DNA from: Roseitalea sp. MMSF_3546 | Lineage (GTDB): Bacteria; Pseudomonadota; Alphaproteobacteria; Rhizobiales; Rhizobiaceae | DNA: 64,000 bases | Direction of reading: 5' to 3' | NCBI RefSeq assembly: GCF_030732865.1 | Contig: NZ_JASHKB010000010.1 | Span: forward strand, 62,001 to 126,000 | Shown: positions 18,937 through 30,629 of the stretch, in pieces | Layout: each line of letters starts with the position of its first letter | Numbering within the stretch: position 1 is the stretch's first letter | The notes under the pieces: model-generated | Told to the model about the DNA's origin: nothing | What the model saw: only the letters and a program-made list of their open reading frames with translations | The model's database searches: none | Made by a program: the position numbers and the translations under genes

Positions 18937-19977
18937 TCAGTGCGCCGGCCGGTCCGGGGCGAAATCCTCCATGACGACGCAGACGGCATCGCCCCGCCTC
19001 ACCCGCCCCGGCCCGGCACCGCACCAGATGACGCCCGAGCGTGCATAGGTGATCGCGATGGGCGGCGTGTCGACATCCTCGATGACGTGCAGATAGCCGG
19101 CCACCGCGCCTTCCTCCACCGTCTCGCCGGCATAATGGGTCGGCTCGAACAGGCCGTCGCGCGGCGCGAAGTGAAAGGCATCGCGCTCGCGCACCATCAT
19201 GTGCCGCGTGCCGAACGTGCCATCGGCCTGCGCGAGGTCGGGCTCGCCCTCGATCACGCCGAAATGCTTGAGGATGTTGTCGATGCCGCGCGCGGCGATG
19301 CGCACGCCCTCGATGTTCACCCGGCCCCAGCCGCCCAGCTCCGTGCCCAGCGAGACGATCCCGCGCCGCTCCACGCAGGAGGTGAAGGTGGCGCCCTCGT
19401 CGACCCCGGCAAAGACGACATTGTAGGGTGCGCCGAACGCCGCCGCGGCTGCGAGTGTCTTGTCCCGCATGGCCGCGTCGGGCAGGTCGTGCATGTTGGT
19501 CGACAACGCGCAGTCGGCCGAGTGGCCGGTCGTGTGCAGATCGACCGAGACATCGGCATGGGGCAGGACGACCGAATCCATGAAGTGCGCAAGCATGCGC
19601 GTGAACGTCCCGCGCGCATCGCCCGGAAAGCAGCGATTGATGTCGAGCCCGTCGATCGGCGACAGCCGCCGGTCGGCAAGGACGGCGGGAATGTTGACCG
19701 CCGGCATCATGATGATGCGTCCCTGGATGCGGTCCACATCGAGCGTCTGCGCCAGACGCGATATGGCGATCTGACCCTCATATTCGTCACCATGCACGCC
19801 GCCGGTCAGCAGCACCGTCGGTCCTTCGCCATTGGCAAGGCAGTAGATCGGAATCTCGATCGTGCCCCAGCCGGAATTGTCGCGCGAATGCGGTGCGCGC
19901 AGATAGCCCGCCTGCCGGCCCTGCCTGCCGAAATCGATCGGACAATGGATGCGGCTGGCAGCGGATGCGGCGGACAC
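18937..19977 (-). CDS. succinylglutamate desuccinylase/aspartoacylase family deacylase
   Basis: A 346-residue zinc-dependent carboxypeptidase-fold deacylase. Zinc ligands are visible in GGVHGDEYEG (His, Glu) and in DLHTTGHSAD (His); INRCFPGD is a substrate-binding signature, and TELGGWG lies near the catalytic Glu. The start is GTG at 19977, with GGGAGGAG six bases upstream; the more distal ATG at 20034 has no ribosome site. It is the first gene of the leftward unit deacylase-ADH-sulfatase-M81, controlled from operator C 66 bp upstream. The C-terminal ~70 residues form a beta-barrel cap typical of the family. The acyl substrate is unknown. Confidence 0.9.
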   Translation of the reverse strand: MSAASAASRIHCPIDFGRQGRQAGYLRAPHSRDNSGWGTIEIPIYCLANGEGPTVLLTGGVHGDEYEGQIAISRLAQTLDVDRIQGRIIMMPAVNIPAVLADRRLSPIDGLDINRCFPGDARGTFTRMLAHFMDSVVLPHADVSVDLHTTGHSADCALSTNMHDLPDAAMRDKTLAAAAAFGAPYNVVFAGVDEGATFTSCVERRGIVSLGTELGGWGRVNIEGVRIAARGIDNILKHFGVIEGEPDLAQADGTFGTRHMMVRERDAFHFAPRDGLFEPTHYAGETVEEGAVAGYLHVIEDVDTPPIAITYARSGVIWCGAGPGRVRRGDAVCVVMEDFAPDRPAH

Positions 19978-20042
19978 TGCTTCTCCTCCCGTGAGCGGTC
20001 GCGACGAGAGCGGGCGGACTGGGCACGCCCGCACCCGATTTC

Positions 20043-20056
20043 GTATAATTGTATAC
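20043..20056. promoter_or_regulatory. GntR-type operator, site C
   Basis: GTATAATTGTATAC, flanked by TTTC and TAAATG, at the promoter of the leftward deacylase-ADH-sulfatase-M81 unit. It matches the reverse complement of site B at 13 of 14 positions and of site A at 13 of 14. This is the only copy in the window outside the 7.5-11.2 kb pair that I found. Confidence 0.78.
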
Positions 20057-20115
20057 TAAATGTCGGTTGTCAACCGCGTCCGGATCGATGCCGCGGAACC
20101 GGCCGAACCGGACCG

Positions 20116-20424
20116 CTAGCAGGCCAGCTTCACCGGCCAGCGCGCTTCGGTGATGATCCAGTCGGTGCCCTGCGGCCGCATGACGAAGCTCACCAGGCAA
20201 CTCTCGGTGGAGGCCACGATGCCCCGCTTCGGCATGTTGTAGCGGACGATGCCCCGGTCGCGCAGATAGTGGACGACGCGTTCGCCCCTGTCATTGGTGA
20301 TATCGGAAACCGGCTCGCCCCAGGCGATGCGCAGTTCCGAATAGGTCTTGCTGACGAAGGGCTTTGACTGCTGCGCGACGCAGCCCGACACGACCAGCAA
20401 AGTCAAAAGCATCGGCAGCCGCAT
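20116..20424 (-). CDS. small outer-membrane-type lipoprotein
   Basis: A 102-residue protein with a classical lipoprotein signal: MRLPMLLTLLVVSGC, with the lipobox VSGC giving acylated Cys15. The rest (SKTYSELRIAWGEPVSDI, then three beta strands ending in two aromatic-rich segments) resembles small SmpA/OmlA-like or DUF-type envelope lipoproteins, but I do not assign a family. Gln follows the Cys region rather than Asp, so outer-membrane retention is expected. It is transcribed alone, leftward, with about 250 bp to the divergent DUF5132 gene. Confidence 0.7.
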   Translation of the reverse strand: MRLPMLLTLLVVSGCVAQQSKPFVSKTYSELRIAWGEPVSDITNDRGERVVHYLRDRGIVRYNMPKRGIVASTESCLVSFVMRPQGTDWIITEARWPVKLAC

Positions 20425-20676
20425 CGTTCCCCGCACCGGTTGTTGGCGGCAATGCCCCCGAAAGCGGGCACGGCCGTCGGCGACCATGGGTCGTTCTAGC
20501 GCGCCGAGCTTGCGCCGAGCCGGTGCCCGTTGGCCCGCCATTGGCCGACAGGACCTGACGCCGCCGAGAAACCGGCAACGGCGCATCGGTGCCATGGTCT
20601 CTGGCGCGCACGGGCAAAAATGTGCGAAAAGACGGTGAGCTTGGATCAGGTCATCAGCATTGGGCGGAACGAAGCC

Positions 20677-20970
20677 ATGAATCGCAGTTTCTTCTATGGG
20701 GCGGCCGCGGCCGCCGGCGTGGTGATGTTGATCCCGGGCGTCGCCGTGGCTCTTGGCCGGGCCGGCCAGCCGCTGGCGCGGGCCACCGCGCGAACCGGCG
20801 CCGTCGCCGTCCGGGAGTTCCGCAAGGCAGCGGCCGAGGTCTATGAGCACATGGAGGATCTGGCGGCCGAATTCGAGGCCGAGGTCGCGCGACCGCCCGA
20901 GGACGCCGAGCCCGCCGCCGAGCGCGATATCCATGTTGCGGAGGCGGAGGCAGCGAGCGGCGATGACTGA
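20677..20970 (+). CDS. DUF5132 family membrane protein
   Basis: A 97-residue protein beginning MNRSFFYGAAAAAGVVMLIPGVAVALG, a single glycine/alanine-rich membrane helix. An amphipathic, highly acidic tail follows (EFRKAAAEVYEHMEDLAAEFEAEV, residues ~45-70). This pattern fits DUF5132, which often accompanies P-type ATPases. I chose ATG at 20677; an alternative ATG at 20620 would add 19 polar residues before the helix. Its stop overlaps the ATG of the next gene (ATGACTGA), so the two are coupled. Confidence 0.65.
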   Translation: MNRSFFYGAAAAAGVVMLIPGVAVALGRAGQPLARATARTGAVAVREFRKAAAEVYEHMEDLAAEFEAEVARPPEDAEPAAERDIHVAEAEAASGDD

Positions 20971-21445
20971 CCATGGCGGGGATGGCCGCGCCGACCCGGT
21001 CCGCGTGGTGCCCGTCCATTCGATGGCGGGCCGGCTGCGCCTGAAGATGCTCGAGCGCCCCTCGCAGGCCGACGCGGAGGCGCTGGCAGACAGGCTTTCG
21101 GCGCTCGGCGGCATCGGCAAGGTGACCGTGCGCCCTCGCACCGGCAGCATCATCGTCGGGTTTGAAGGGCCGGCCGAACCGATGCTCGCCCGCCTCAAGG
21201 AGGCCGGGCTGGTCCGCCTGGTCAAGCCGCCAAAGTCGCCCCCTGTCAAGCCCTTGCTGCAGATGGGTATGCTCAAGCTCGACATGGACATCCGCCGGCG
21301 CACCGACGATGTCCTGGACTTTCACACCGCAGTGGCGCTGCTTCTGCTCGCGGCCGCGCTCTTCCAGATCACGCAGGGCCGGCTGGTGGGCCCGGCCTCG
21401 ACCCTGCTGATGTCGGCGCTCGCGCTCATGGAGCGGCAGCGCTAG
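20963..21445 (+). CDS. HMA2-like domain protein
   Basis: A 160-residue protein. Residues ~12-85 form a ferredoxin-like domain (VVPVHSMAGRLRLKML, then GIGKVTVRPRTGSIIVGF) without the CxxC metal pair, as in HMA2-type domains. The C-terminal ~45 residues contain a hydrophobic stretch (HTAVALLLLAAALFQIT). The N-terminal domain is a paralogue of the N-terminus of the P-type ATPase at 22653-25634, which shares the GRLR...GSVLLNY pattern. It is convergent with the MetK gene, with about 70 bp between stops. Confidence 0.65.
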   Translation: MTDHGGDGRADPVRVVPVHSMAGRLRLKMLERPSQADAEALADRLSALGGIGKVTVRPRTGSIIVGFEGPAEPMLARLKEAGLVRLVKPPKSPPVKPLLQMGMLKLDMDIRRRTDDVLDFHTAVALLLLAAALFQITQGRLVGPASTLLMSALALMERQR

Positions 21446-21513
21446 AGACTTGGCCCCAGGGTCCGCCGAATGTCACCGCGCGGGCCGGGCCGCGTGCCGA
21501 TACACAATGGAGG

Positions 21514-22652
21514 CTAGCCCAGTGCGGCGGCGATGGCCGTAACGTCTTCCCATGGTGGAGCGAGTTCGTCGCGGCCCATGTGTCCGTAGACGGCCAGATC
21601 GCGGTAAAAACGCCCGTCGTGCCTGCCCGGCAGTTCCCAAAGCCCCATGCGCTCGGCGATCGCGCCCACGCGCAGATCGACCACTTCGCCCAGCCGCCTG
21701 CCGATCCTGCTTTCCTGACCCGCTCCGGACCCGAAGAAATCCAGTTCGACGCTCACCGGCCCCTCGTCGCCGATGACATAGGACAACTGCACCTCGCACT
21801 CGCTGGCCAGTCCGGCGACCACCACGGCGCGGGCCATCTGGCGAGCGGCATAGGCGGCCGTCCGGTCGATGCGCGCGGGCGCCTTGCCGCTGAGCGCCGC
21901 AGCGCTGTGCCGGACGAAGCCGCCATAGGTGTCGTCGGCGTTCTTGCGGCCGGTCAGGCCAGAATGCGCGCTCGGCCCGCCCTCGTCGGCGATGACGGCA
22001 AACACGCGCCGTGTCATCGGATCCGGCACGACCGGGGCCGATCGGAAGGCCGGATCGATGACCTCGCTGGCCAGATCGTGCTCGATCTGGTCTTGCGGCA
22101 TGGCCTGCCGCGTGGCGCCGCTGATCGCGATCGCCCGGATGGCCACCGGCCGGCGCTCGCGCATCTCGACCGCCACCTGCGCCTGCGCGTCCGGCTGCAG
22201 CCAGGCGATGCGTCCCTGGCGCCGCGCGGCGTCCAGGGCCTGGCTGAGCCTGTGCGCCGCCCATATCGGATAGGGCATCAGGTCCGGGGTGTGCTGACAG
22301 GCATAGCCGAACGAGGTCGTCAGGTGGGTGGCGAGGCCGTTGCGATGGGCCCCGCGATCGGCGGGCGGAAAGGAAAGATCGAGCATCACGGTGGGGCTGG
22401 CCTTGCCGCGAAACGAGGCATAGCCGGCGCTTTCGGCGACGCGGCGGGCCAGAGCGGCCGGATCGAAGGGCGCCTCCTGCTCGGCGCGAATGGACAGAAA
22501 GACGATGCCTGTCGCAATGGCGCATTCGGCGGTGACCGGCGTCCTTGTGCCATGCGCCAGATAGGCGTCGATGACCGCATCGCTGATCTGGTCGCACAGC
22601 TTGTCGGGATGGCCGGCGGTCACCGATTCCGATGTCATGACGAAATTGCGCA

Positions 22653-22653
<1 letters not shown>
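21514..22653 (-). CDS. metK-like: divergent methionine adenosyltransferase (MetK paralogue)
   Basis: A 379-residue homologue of S-adenosylmethionine synthetase, which makes SAM from ATP and methionine. Retained motifs include SESVTAGHPDKLCDQISDAVID, GLTGRK, DDTYGG, SGKAPARIDRTAAYAAR and SYVIGDEGPVSV. Several usually invariant active-site residues differ. The GAGDQG...FGYA loop reads LATHLTTSFGYA (Asp to His), the Asp before GLTGRK is also His (HSGLTGRK), and GKD is GKA. Lys of GRK and Lys of SGK remain. It is translationally coupled (TGATG) to the P-type ATPase gene upstream, so it belongs to the stress cluster and is presumably not the housekeeping MetK. Activity is uncertain. Confidence 0.85.
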
Positions 22654-25634
<2,981 letters not shown>

Positions 25635-25664
25635 GCATGCTTAGCACGGCGGCAAAAGGCCGGA

Positions 25665-25678
25665 TTGACGCACATCAA
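25665..25678. promoter_or_regulatory. FNR/FixK-type box between P-ATPase and hsp20
   Basis: TTGACGCACATCAA fits the FNR/FixK/FnrL consensus TTGAY-N4-RTCAA exactly. It lies 31 bp from the leftward P-ATPase start and 104 bp upstream of hsp20. A second near-identical box precedes ftsH. FNR-type control is an inference from the motif. Confidence 0.6.
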
Positions 25679-25781
25679 GGCGGCGAGCGGCCGTCGATCT
25701 AGGGTCTGTGCGTCGGCCGCCCGTCGGGACGCATGCGTGCGGGCGGATCCGCCATTTCTCCGCTTTCAAGGAGGCACGCAA

Positions 25782-26315
25782 ATGGCCAGGAAGAAGACCC
25801 AGAGTGAAGCCGAAACCGAAATGCCCTCCGAGCCGGTGCTCAGCGAGCAGCGCTCGCGCATCGAGGCCGTTCGGCGGGAAGTCGACCGCCTGTTCGACGC
25901 GATCAACCCCACCGATTGGCGCCTGCCGGTGATCGGATCGGGCGGCGTCGAAGTCCGCCAGCCAAGGCGGCCGGACTGGCAGGTGGCGCCGGCCGTCAAT
26001 TTCAAGGAGACGGACACCGGCTATGTCGTCAGCGCCGAACTCGCCGGGATGACCGAGGCGGACGTCGAGGTCAAGATCGCGAACGGCGTGTTGACGATGA
26101 AGGGCGAAAAGCGCGACGAGCACGAGGAGTCCGAGCCCGAATATCACCTTTCCGAGCGGCGTTTCGGACGCTTCCAGCGCTCGTTCCGCGTGCCCGAAGG
26201 GGTCGATGAGGACACCATCACCGCCAAGATGTCGCACGGCATGCTGACGATCACGCTGCCCAAGACAAGGGAAGCGAGGGAAAAGGAAAAGAAGATCAAG
26301 GTCGCCAAGGCCTGA
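25782..26315 (+). CDS. Hsp20/alpha-crystallin family small heat shock protein
   Basis: A 177-residue small heat shock protein. A variable N-terminal arm (about 65 residues) leads to the alpha-crystallin domain: VNFKETDTGYVVSAELAGM, VEVKIANGVLTMKGEK, RFGRFQRSFRVPEGV and MLTITLPK. The tail is Lys/Glu-rich. ATG at 25782 is preceded by AAGGAGG. Such proteins hold unfolded clients, which here could be passed to the neighbouring FtsH-type protease. Upstream is an FNR-type box. Confidence 0.95.
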   Translation: MARKKTQSEAETEMPSEPVLSEQRSRIEAVRREVDRLFDAINPTDWRLPVIGSGGVEVRQPRRPDWQVAPAVNFKETDTGYVVSAELAGMTEADVEVKIANGVLTMKGEKRDEHEESEPEYHLSERRFGRFQRSFRVPEGVDEDTITAKMSHGMLTITLPKTREAREKEKKIKVAKA

Positions 26316-26393
26316 TCGAGGCGCCCGGCATCGCGGCGGTCGCCGGCGTCTGGCAAGGCGCGGCAAGATGCCGGCAAGGGCGGCGGCGCCCGC

Positions 26394-26407
26394 TTGACGC
26401 AAGTCAA
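26394..26407. promoter_or_regulatory. FNR/FixK-type box upstream of ftsH paralogue
   Basis: TTGACGCAAGTCAA is a perfect TTGAC-N4-GTCAA palindrome, 61 bp upstream of the ftsH start and 12 of 14 identical to the box at 25665-25678. The position suits class II-like activation. Control by an FNR/FixK protein is inferred. Confidence 0.6.
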
Positions 26408-26468
26408 CGCCGCCTGCGCCGCGCCATGCCATGAATGCGCATGCCATGGTGAGCGGAGGACCGGCGCG

Positions 26469-28415
26469 ATGCCCCCCGGACAGCCACGACGACCCGATTC
26501 GGGACCACCCCGATCGGGACCACCGCAAAAGGGCCCCGGCGATCGCGACGGCGTGTGGATGCTGCTGCTCTGGGCCGTTGTCCTGGGCGCCTTGTTCTTC
26601 GCATCGACCCTGGTCGACACGAGCCAGCCCTCCCGGGAGCGTTCCTACACGGACGTCAAGCAGCTGATCTCCACCGGCGAAGTGACCGAGGCCCTGCTCG
26701 AAGAGCACGCCATCACGGTGACCGTGGGCGATCCGGGATCGACCGTGGCCCGCCGCTACCGCGCCGTGACGCCGGCGCAGGGCGATCCGGAGCTCCTGCC
26801 GCTTCTGCAGGAGCACAATGTAGAGATCACGGCCCGCGAACCGCAGGGCATGTCCGTGTTCACCTTCATCCTGCCCTGGGTGGTGATCCTGGCGCTGTAT
26901 CTGTGGATGCAGCGGCGCATGCTCGGCGGCATGGGCGGCATGGGCGGCGCGGATGCGCGCGGCTTGGGCGGCCTGTTCACGGGCCGCTTCTCAAAGCCCA
27001 GCGATCTGAAGACCAACGTCACCTTCGACGATGTCGCAGGTCAGGACCAGGCCAAGCGCGAGGTCGCCGAACTGGTCGAGTTCCTGCGCGAACCCGAACG
27101 GTTCCGGCGCGTCGGCGCGGAAGTGCCGCATGGGGTCCTGCTGGTCGGCCCGCCGGGCACCGGCAAGACGCTGCTCGCAAAGGCGCTGGCGGGCGAGGCG
27201 GATGTGCCGTTCTTTTCGACGTCGGGCTCGGAGTTCATCGAGGTGTTCGTGGGCGTGGGCGCGGGCCGGGTGCGCCGCATGTTCGAAGCCGCGCGCAAGG
27301 CGGCGCCGGCCATCATCTTCATCGACGAGCTCGATTCCATCGGCCGCCGGCGCGGCACGGGGCTTGGCGGGGGCCATGACGAGCGCGAGCAGACGCTCAA
27401 CCAGATCCTGGCCGAGCTGGACGGGTTCGGCGGCAAGGAGGCCGTGGTCGTGCTGGCGGCGACAAATCGGCCCGACGTGCTCGATCCGGCGCTGCTGCGC
27501 CCCGGCCGGTTCGACCGCCACGTCACGCTCAACCTGCCCGACAAGGCGGCGCGGCGGGCGATCCTGGACATCCATGCCAGCAAACTGCCCGTTGCGAACG
27601 TGGCCGATCTGGACATGATCGCCGAGGGCACGCCCGGCTTTTCGGGCGCGGACCTGAAGAACCTGCTCAACGAGGCCGCCATCGGCGCGGCGCGGCGGCA
27701 CAGCACGATCATCACCGGGGACGATCTGTCGGAGGCGCGCGACAAGGTGATGATGGGCACGGTGCGCACCCTTGCCATCCAGCCCGAGGAAAAACACCGG
27801 CTGGCCGTCCACGAGGCCGGGCACACGGCGGTCGCCTACTTCACGCCGCAGGCCGATCCGCTCTACAAGGTGACGATCATTCCGCGCGGACGCGCGCTTG
27901 GCGGCACGCACATGCTGTCACGGGAAGAACGGCACACCCTGCCCGAGGACTTCCTGCGCGGCCAGCTGGTCGTGCTTCTGGCCGGGCGCGCCGCCGAGGA
28001 TCTTCTGCTCGGCTCGGTCAGTTCGGGCGCCGACGACGACATCAAGCGGGCGACCGAACTGGCCCGCTCGATGATCTCGCGCTGGGGCATGAACGATGAG
28101 CTCGGGCCCGTCGATCTGCGCCAGCACGAGGATCATCCGTTCCTGGGCCAATCGATGGCCCAGCCGCGCGAACATGCCGATGCGACCGCGGCGAAGGTGG
28201 ATCATGCGGTGATGGAGCTGCTCAAGAGCGCCGAAGACCAGGCCAGGCACATCCTGACCACCCATCGCAAGGCGGTGGAGTATCTGGTGCAGGAACTGCA
28301 GCTCAGGGAAGTGCTCGATTTCGACGAGATCCGGCGCTGCCTCGACACCGAAGGCAAGGTGCAACCGCTCGAGCGCCGCCACGAGCGGAACCGGCGCAAT
28401 CCCGAAGCGCGCTGA
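26469..28415 (+). CDS. ftsH: ATP-dependent zinc metalloprotease FtsH (paralogue)
   Basis: A 648-residue membrane-anchored AAA+ protease. A Pro-rich N-terminus is followed by two membrane helices (residues ~29-47 and ~130-147) flanking a ~80-residue periplasmic domain. The AAA module has Walker A GPPGTGKT (227-234), Walker [12 protein letters not shown], and the second region of homology with [18 protein letters not shown]. The zinc protease site is HEAGH (448-452). ATG at 26469 has GGAGG upstream; the more distal ATG at 26394 falls inside the FNR-type box and is rejected. Its place with Hsp20 and a P-ATPase marks it as a stress-cluster copy rather than the core FtsH. Confidence 0.95.
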   Translation: MPPGQPRRPDSGPPRSGPPQKGPGDRDGVWMLLLWAVVLGALFFASTLVDTSQPSRERSYTDVKQLISTGEVTEALLEEHAITVTVGDPGSTVARRYRAVTPAQGDPELLPLLQEHNVEITAREPQGMSVFTFILPWVVILALYLWMQRRMLGGMGGMGGADARGLGGLFTGRFSKPSDLKTNVTFDDVAGQDQAKREVAELVEFLREPERFRRVGAEVPHGVLLVGPPGTGKTLLAKALAGEADVPFFSTSGSEFIEVFVGVGAGRVRRMFEAARKAAPAIIFIDELDSIGRRRGTGLGGGHDEREQTLNQILAELDGFGGKEAVVVLAATNRPDVLDPALLRPGRFDRHVTLNLPDKAARRAILDIHASKLPVANVADLDMIAEGTPGFSGADLKNLLNEAAIGAARRHSTIITGDDLSEARDKVMMGTVRTLAIQPEEKHRLAVHEAGHTAVAYFTPQADPLYKVTIIPRGRALGGTHMLSREERHTLPEDFLRGQLVVLLAGRAAEDLLLGSVSSGADDDIKRATELARSMISRWGMNDELGPVDLRQHEDHPFLGQSMAQPREHADATAAKVDHAVMELLKSAEDQARHILTTHRKAVEYLVQELQLREVLDFDEIRRCLDTEGKVQPLERRHERNRRNPEAR

Positions 28416-28453
28416 GCGGGCGGGCGCTGGCGTCGAGCGCGCTGAGCGGGCGG
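28406..28453. repeat. 18-bp direct repeat over the ftsH stop codon
   Basis: AGCGCGCTGAGCGGGCGG occurs at 28406-28423 and again at 28436-28453. The first copy contains the ftsH TGA. The repeats lie between ftsH and the IS66 remnant and may record a duplication or insertion scar. Confidence 0.6.
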
Positions 28454-28469
28454 CGCCGACAAGCCTCGG

Positions 28470-28599
28470 CGAGCCCCCGGCGCGCGACCACGGAAATGCT
28501 CTGTCGGCCGTCCAGCGTTTCCTCGACGATCCGGAGCTTCACGGCAGGCGACCAGCGGCGTCGCCGGCCACCATCGGTGATGATTTCGATCTCGGACAT
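28470..28599 (-). pseudogene. IS66-type TnpA remnant
   Basis: About 43 codons match the N-terminus of IS66-family TnpA proteins: MSEIEIITDGGRRRRWSPAV, then KLRIVEETLDGR and ISVVARRGL. After this the homology stops and the frame turns into arginine/alanine-rich sequence running into ftsH-proximal DNA. No TnpB or TnpC follows. It is a truncated insertion-sequence scar between the stress cluster and the ICE. Confidence 0.7.
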
Positions 28600-28921
28600 A
28601 AGCACGTGCTCAGGCATAAAACTAAGCCTCCATGTTCATGCCTGACTGTCTGGTCGAAAAGGGGGCCGGTTCAGGGAGGGCGCGGCCGCGTGCCCGATGG
28701 CGGAGCCAGCAAGGCGAGCATGCGGTCGGCCATGGCCGTCGCCTCGACCTGGGCGTGCGTGGCATGGACGCCGGCGCGGCGAGATGGTCCGGTGCTTGGC
28801 CGGCCTGGCGGGGCTCGCGGCTTGCCATGCGCCATGTTCGCGCGAGGTTTTGCAAATGCCGGCCCCGGACTGCTAGGATGACGGTTGCCAAATCGCCTCA
28901 GATCCTGGAAAAGACGGACGC
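28600..28921. other. intergenic region left of tRNA-Ser
   Basis: About 320 bp between the IS66 remnant and tRNA-Ser. It probably holds the tRNA promoter and the IS66 leader (AGGAGG-free, GGAGGCTTAG upstream of the remnant's ATG). I see no gene I can support. The leftward serine-recombinase frame stays open here, but only because it reads through the tRNA. Confidence 0.5.
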
Positions 28922-30629
28922 GGAGAGGTGGCCGAGTGGTCGAAGGCGCTCCCCTGCTAAGGGAGTATACCCCAAAAGGGTATCGAGGGTTCGAATCCCT
29001 TCCTCTCCGCCACTCTGGAACATAAGTGCGAACGTCGTTCGCCGCCGTTCCTACGCCATTCGCTGAAGCCACGACCCTCAGAAGCTCGTTTCGCGAGCCC
29101 ATGATCCGAACCTCGCGCTCGGCGACCTCGACCCGCTGGGCCAGAGCCCGCAGATGATCCCGCCGAAATCCGCCGTCCTTTCCACGCATCCGGCGGCGGG
29201 CAACGGCCGCGAAACGGGCGATCTGGTCGGGCGTGACCGCCTGACCCGCGCTCTCGATCGCAGCACGCGCGCGTTCAGCGTCGATGCGCGCCTGATCGCG
29301 CGTCGCCTTCAGTTCCTCGATCCGCGTCCTGAGCGACGGATCGTCCAGATCGGCGACGCCGCTCTCGATGGCGTCGTAAAGGCGCTTCAGCCGCGCCTCT
29401 GCGGCGGCAGCGCGGTTGACCAGTTCCGCGGCATGCGCGCGCCGGCGTTCGTCTCGCTCCTCACGGCGGTCGAGATGGATGGCGAGCAGGTCGCGTAGCC
29501 GTTCGGGCTGAAGGAGCCGCTTCTCCAGATGCTCGGCCACCAGATGGTCTAGCCGGTCCATCTGGACCGTGCGACCCTTGCAGCCGGTCTTGCCCTGCCG
29601 CGCGGCGGTCGAGCAGGTGTAGTAGCGATAGTGCTTGGCCTTGCCCGACGTGCGCAGCGTCATCGCGCCGCCGCAGTCGGCGCAGAAGCAGATGCCGGTG
29701 AGCAGCGTCGGGCCGCTGACGGTCCGGCCCGGCACGACCATCGGGCTGCGCGACTTGAGTAGTTCCTGGACCGCGTCGAAGGTCTCGCGGTCGATCAGCG
29801 GCGGCACGGGTACGGTGACCGTCTCCGCCTGGGCCTTGGGCGTGCCGTCCTTGTAGTTCCTGCCCCATTGATGCTCGCCGATATAGGTGCGGCGCGTCAG
29901 GATTCGGTGCACCGTGCCGACGCCCCAGCGTCCGCCGGTGCGGGTGTAGAGCTTGCGGGCGTTGAGATAGGTGGCGATCGCCTTGACGCCCATACGCCCG
30001 CTCGTGCCGTCGCCTTCCAGCGCCAGCCTGAACATCAGCCGGACCGTGTCGGCATGCAGGGGATCGATCTCCAGCACCTTCTTGATCTTCGCCCCGCGCT
30101 TCTCGGCGTCGACGACGCGGTAGCCCACCGGCGGCAGCGAGCCGTTCCAGAAGCCCTGGCGGGCGTTTTCCTTCAGCGCCCGGAGCGTGTGCTTGGCGTT
30201 CTCCTTGGACTGGTACTCGTCGAACAGCGCCATGATCTGGCGCATCATGACGTGCATCGGGTCGTCGCCCAGCTCCTGCGTCATCGAAACGAGCCGGACG
30301 CCGTTCTTGGCGAGCTTGCGGACGTAGAACTCCAGCTCGAAATGGTCGCGGAAGAAGCGGCTGAAGGAGTGGACCACCACGACATCGAAGGCGGCGGGCT
30401 TTGCCGTGCCGGCCTCCATCATGCGCTGGAATTCCGGCCGCCGGTCATTGGTCGCCGAGGCTCCTGGCTCGATATACGTCTCGACGAGGTCGTATCCGCG
30501 CGTCGCGCAATAGGCTTCGCCCTGCCGGCGCTGGTCGGGGATCGAGACGTCGTGCTCCGCCTGCCGGGCCGTCGAGACGCGCAAATACAACGCCGCGCGA
30601 AGCTTCACGGCGGGTTGCGGCGCGGTCAC
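28671..30629 (-). CDS. large serine recombinase (ICE integrase), frame extended through the tRNA antisense
   Basis: The N-terminal resolvase domain has AALYLRVSTARQ with nucleophile Ser19 and VVVHSFSRFFRD. The recombinase domain follows (residues ~165-270, including GVGTVHRILTRRTYIGEH). Then come a zinc ribbon (CFCADCGGAM...YYTCSTAARQGKTGC) and a coiled coil (~380-460). Start is GTG at 30629, overlapping the TGA of the antitoxin gene (GTGA). The open frame (652 codons) continues leftward across the antisense of tRNA-Ser, giving GRDSNPRYPFGVYSLSRG, a well-known artefact of tRNA-Ser read-through. The native protein probably ends near residue ~540 in the free circular element. Its 3' end at the tRNA marks it as the integrase of this ICE. 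Confidence 0.9.
   Translation of the reverse strand: MTAPQPAVKLRAALYLRVSTARQAEHDVSIPDQRRQGEAYCATRGYDLVETYIEPGASATNDRRPEFQRMMEAGTAKPAAFDVVVVHSFSRFFRDHFELEFYVRKLAKNGVRLVSMTQELGDDPMHVMMRQIMALFDEYQSKENAKHTLRALKENARQGFWNGSLPPVGYRVVDAEKRGAKIKKVLEIDPLHADTVRLMFRLALEGDGTSGRMGVKAIATYLNARKLYTRTGGRWGVGTVHRILTRRTYIGEHQWGRNYKDGTPKAQAETVTVPVPPLIDRETFDAVQELLKSRSPMVVPGRTVSGPTLLTGICFCADCGGAMTLRTSGKAKHYRYYTCSTAARQGKTGCKGRTVQMDRLDHLVAEHLEKRLLQPERLRDLLAIHLDRREERDERRRAHAAELVNRAAAAEARLKRLYDAIESGVADLDDPSLRTRIEELKATRDQARIDAERARAAIESAGQAVTPDQIARFAAVARRRMRGKDGGFRRDHLRALAQRVEVAEREVRIMGSRNELLRVVASANGVGTAANDVRTYVPEWRRGRDSNPRYPFGVYSLSRGAPSTTRPPLRVRLFQDLRRFGNRHPSSPGPAFAKPRANMAHGKPRAPPGRPSTGPSRRAGVHATHAQVEATAMADRMLALLAPPSGTRPRPP
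28922..29012 (+). tRNA. tRNA-Ser(GCU)
   Basis: Acceptor arms GGAGAGG (28922-28928) and CCTCTCC (29002-29008) pair fully, followed by discriminator G and an encoded CCA. The D arm contains GGCCGAGTGGTCGAAGGC. The anticodon stem CTCCC/GGGAG encloses the loop CTGCTAA with anticodon GCT. The long variable arm (TATACCC...GGGTATC) is the class-II serine type. The T arm is GAGGGTTCGAATCCCTT. Its 3' end marks the left edge of the ICE and is its probable attachment site. Confidence 0.97.

Noticed and set aside
28671-29012. C-terminal domain of the serine recombinase
   Set aside because: This part is the antisense of tRNA-Ser and flanking host DNA; the GRDSNPRY-type sequence is a known read-through artefact.
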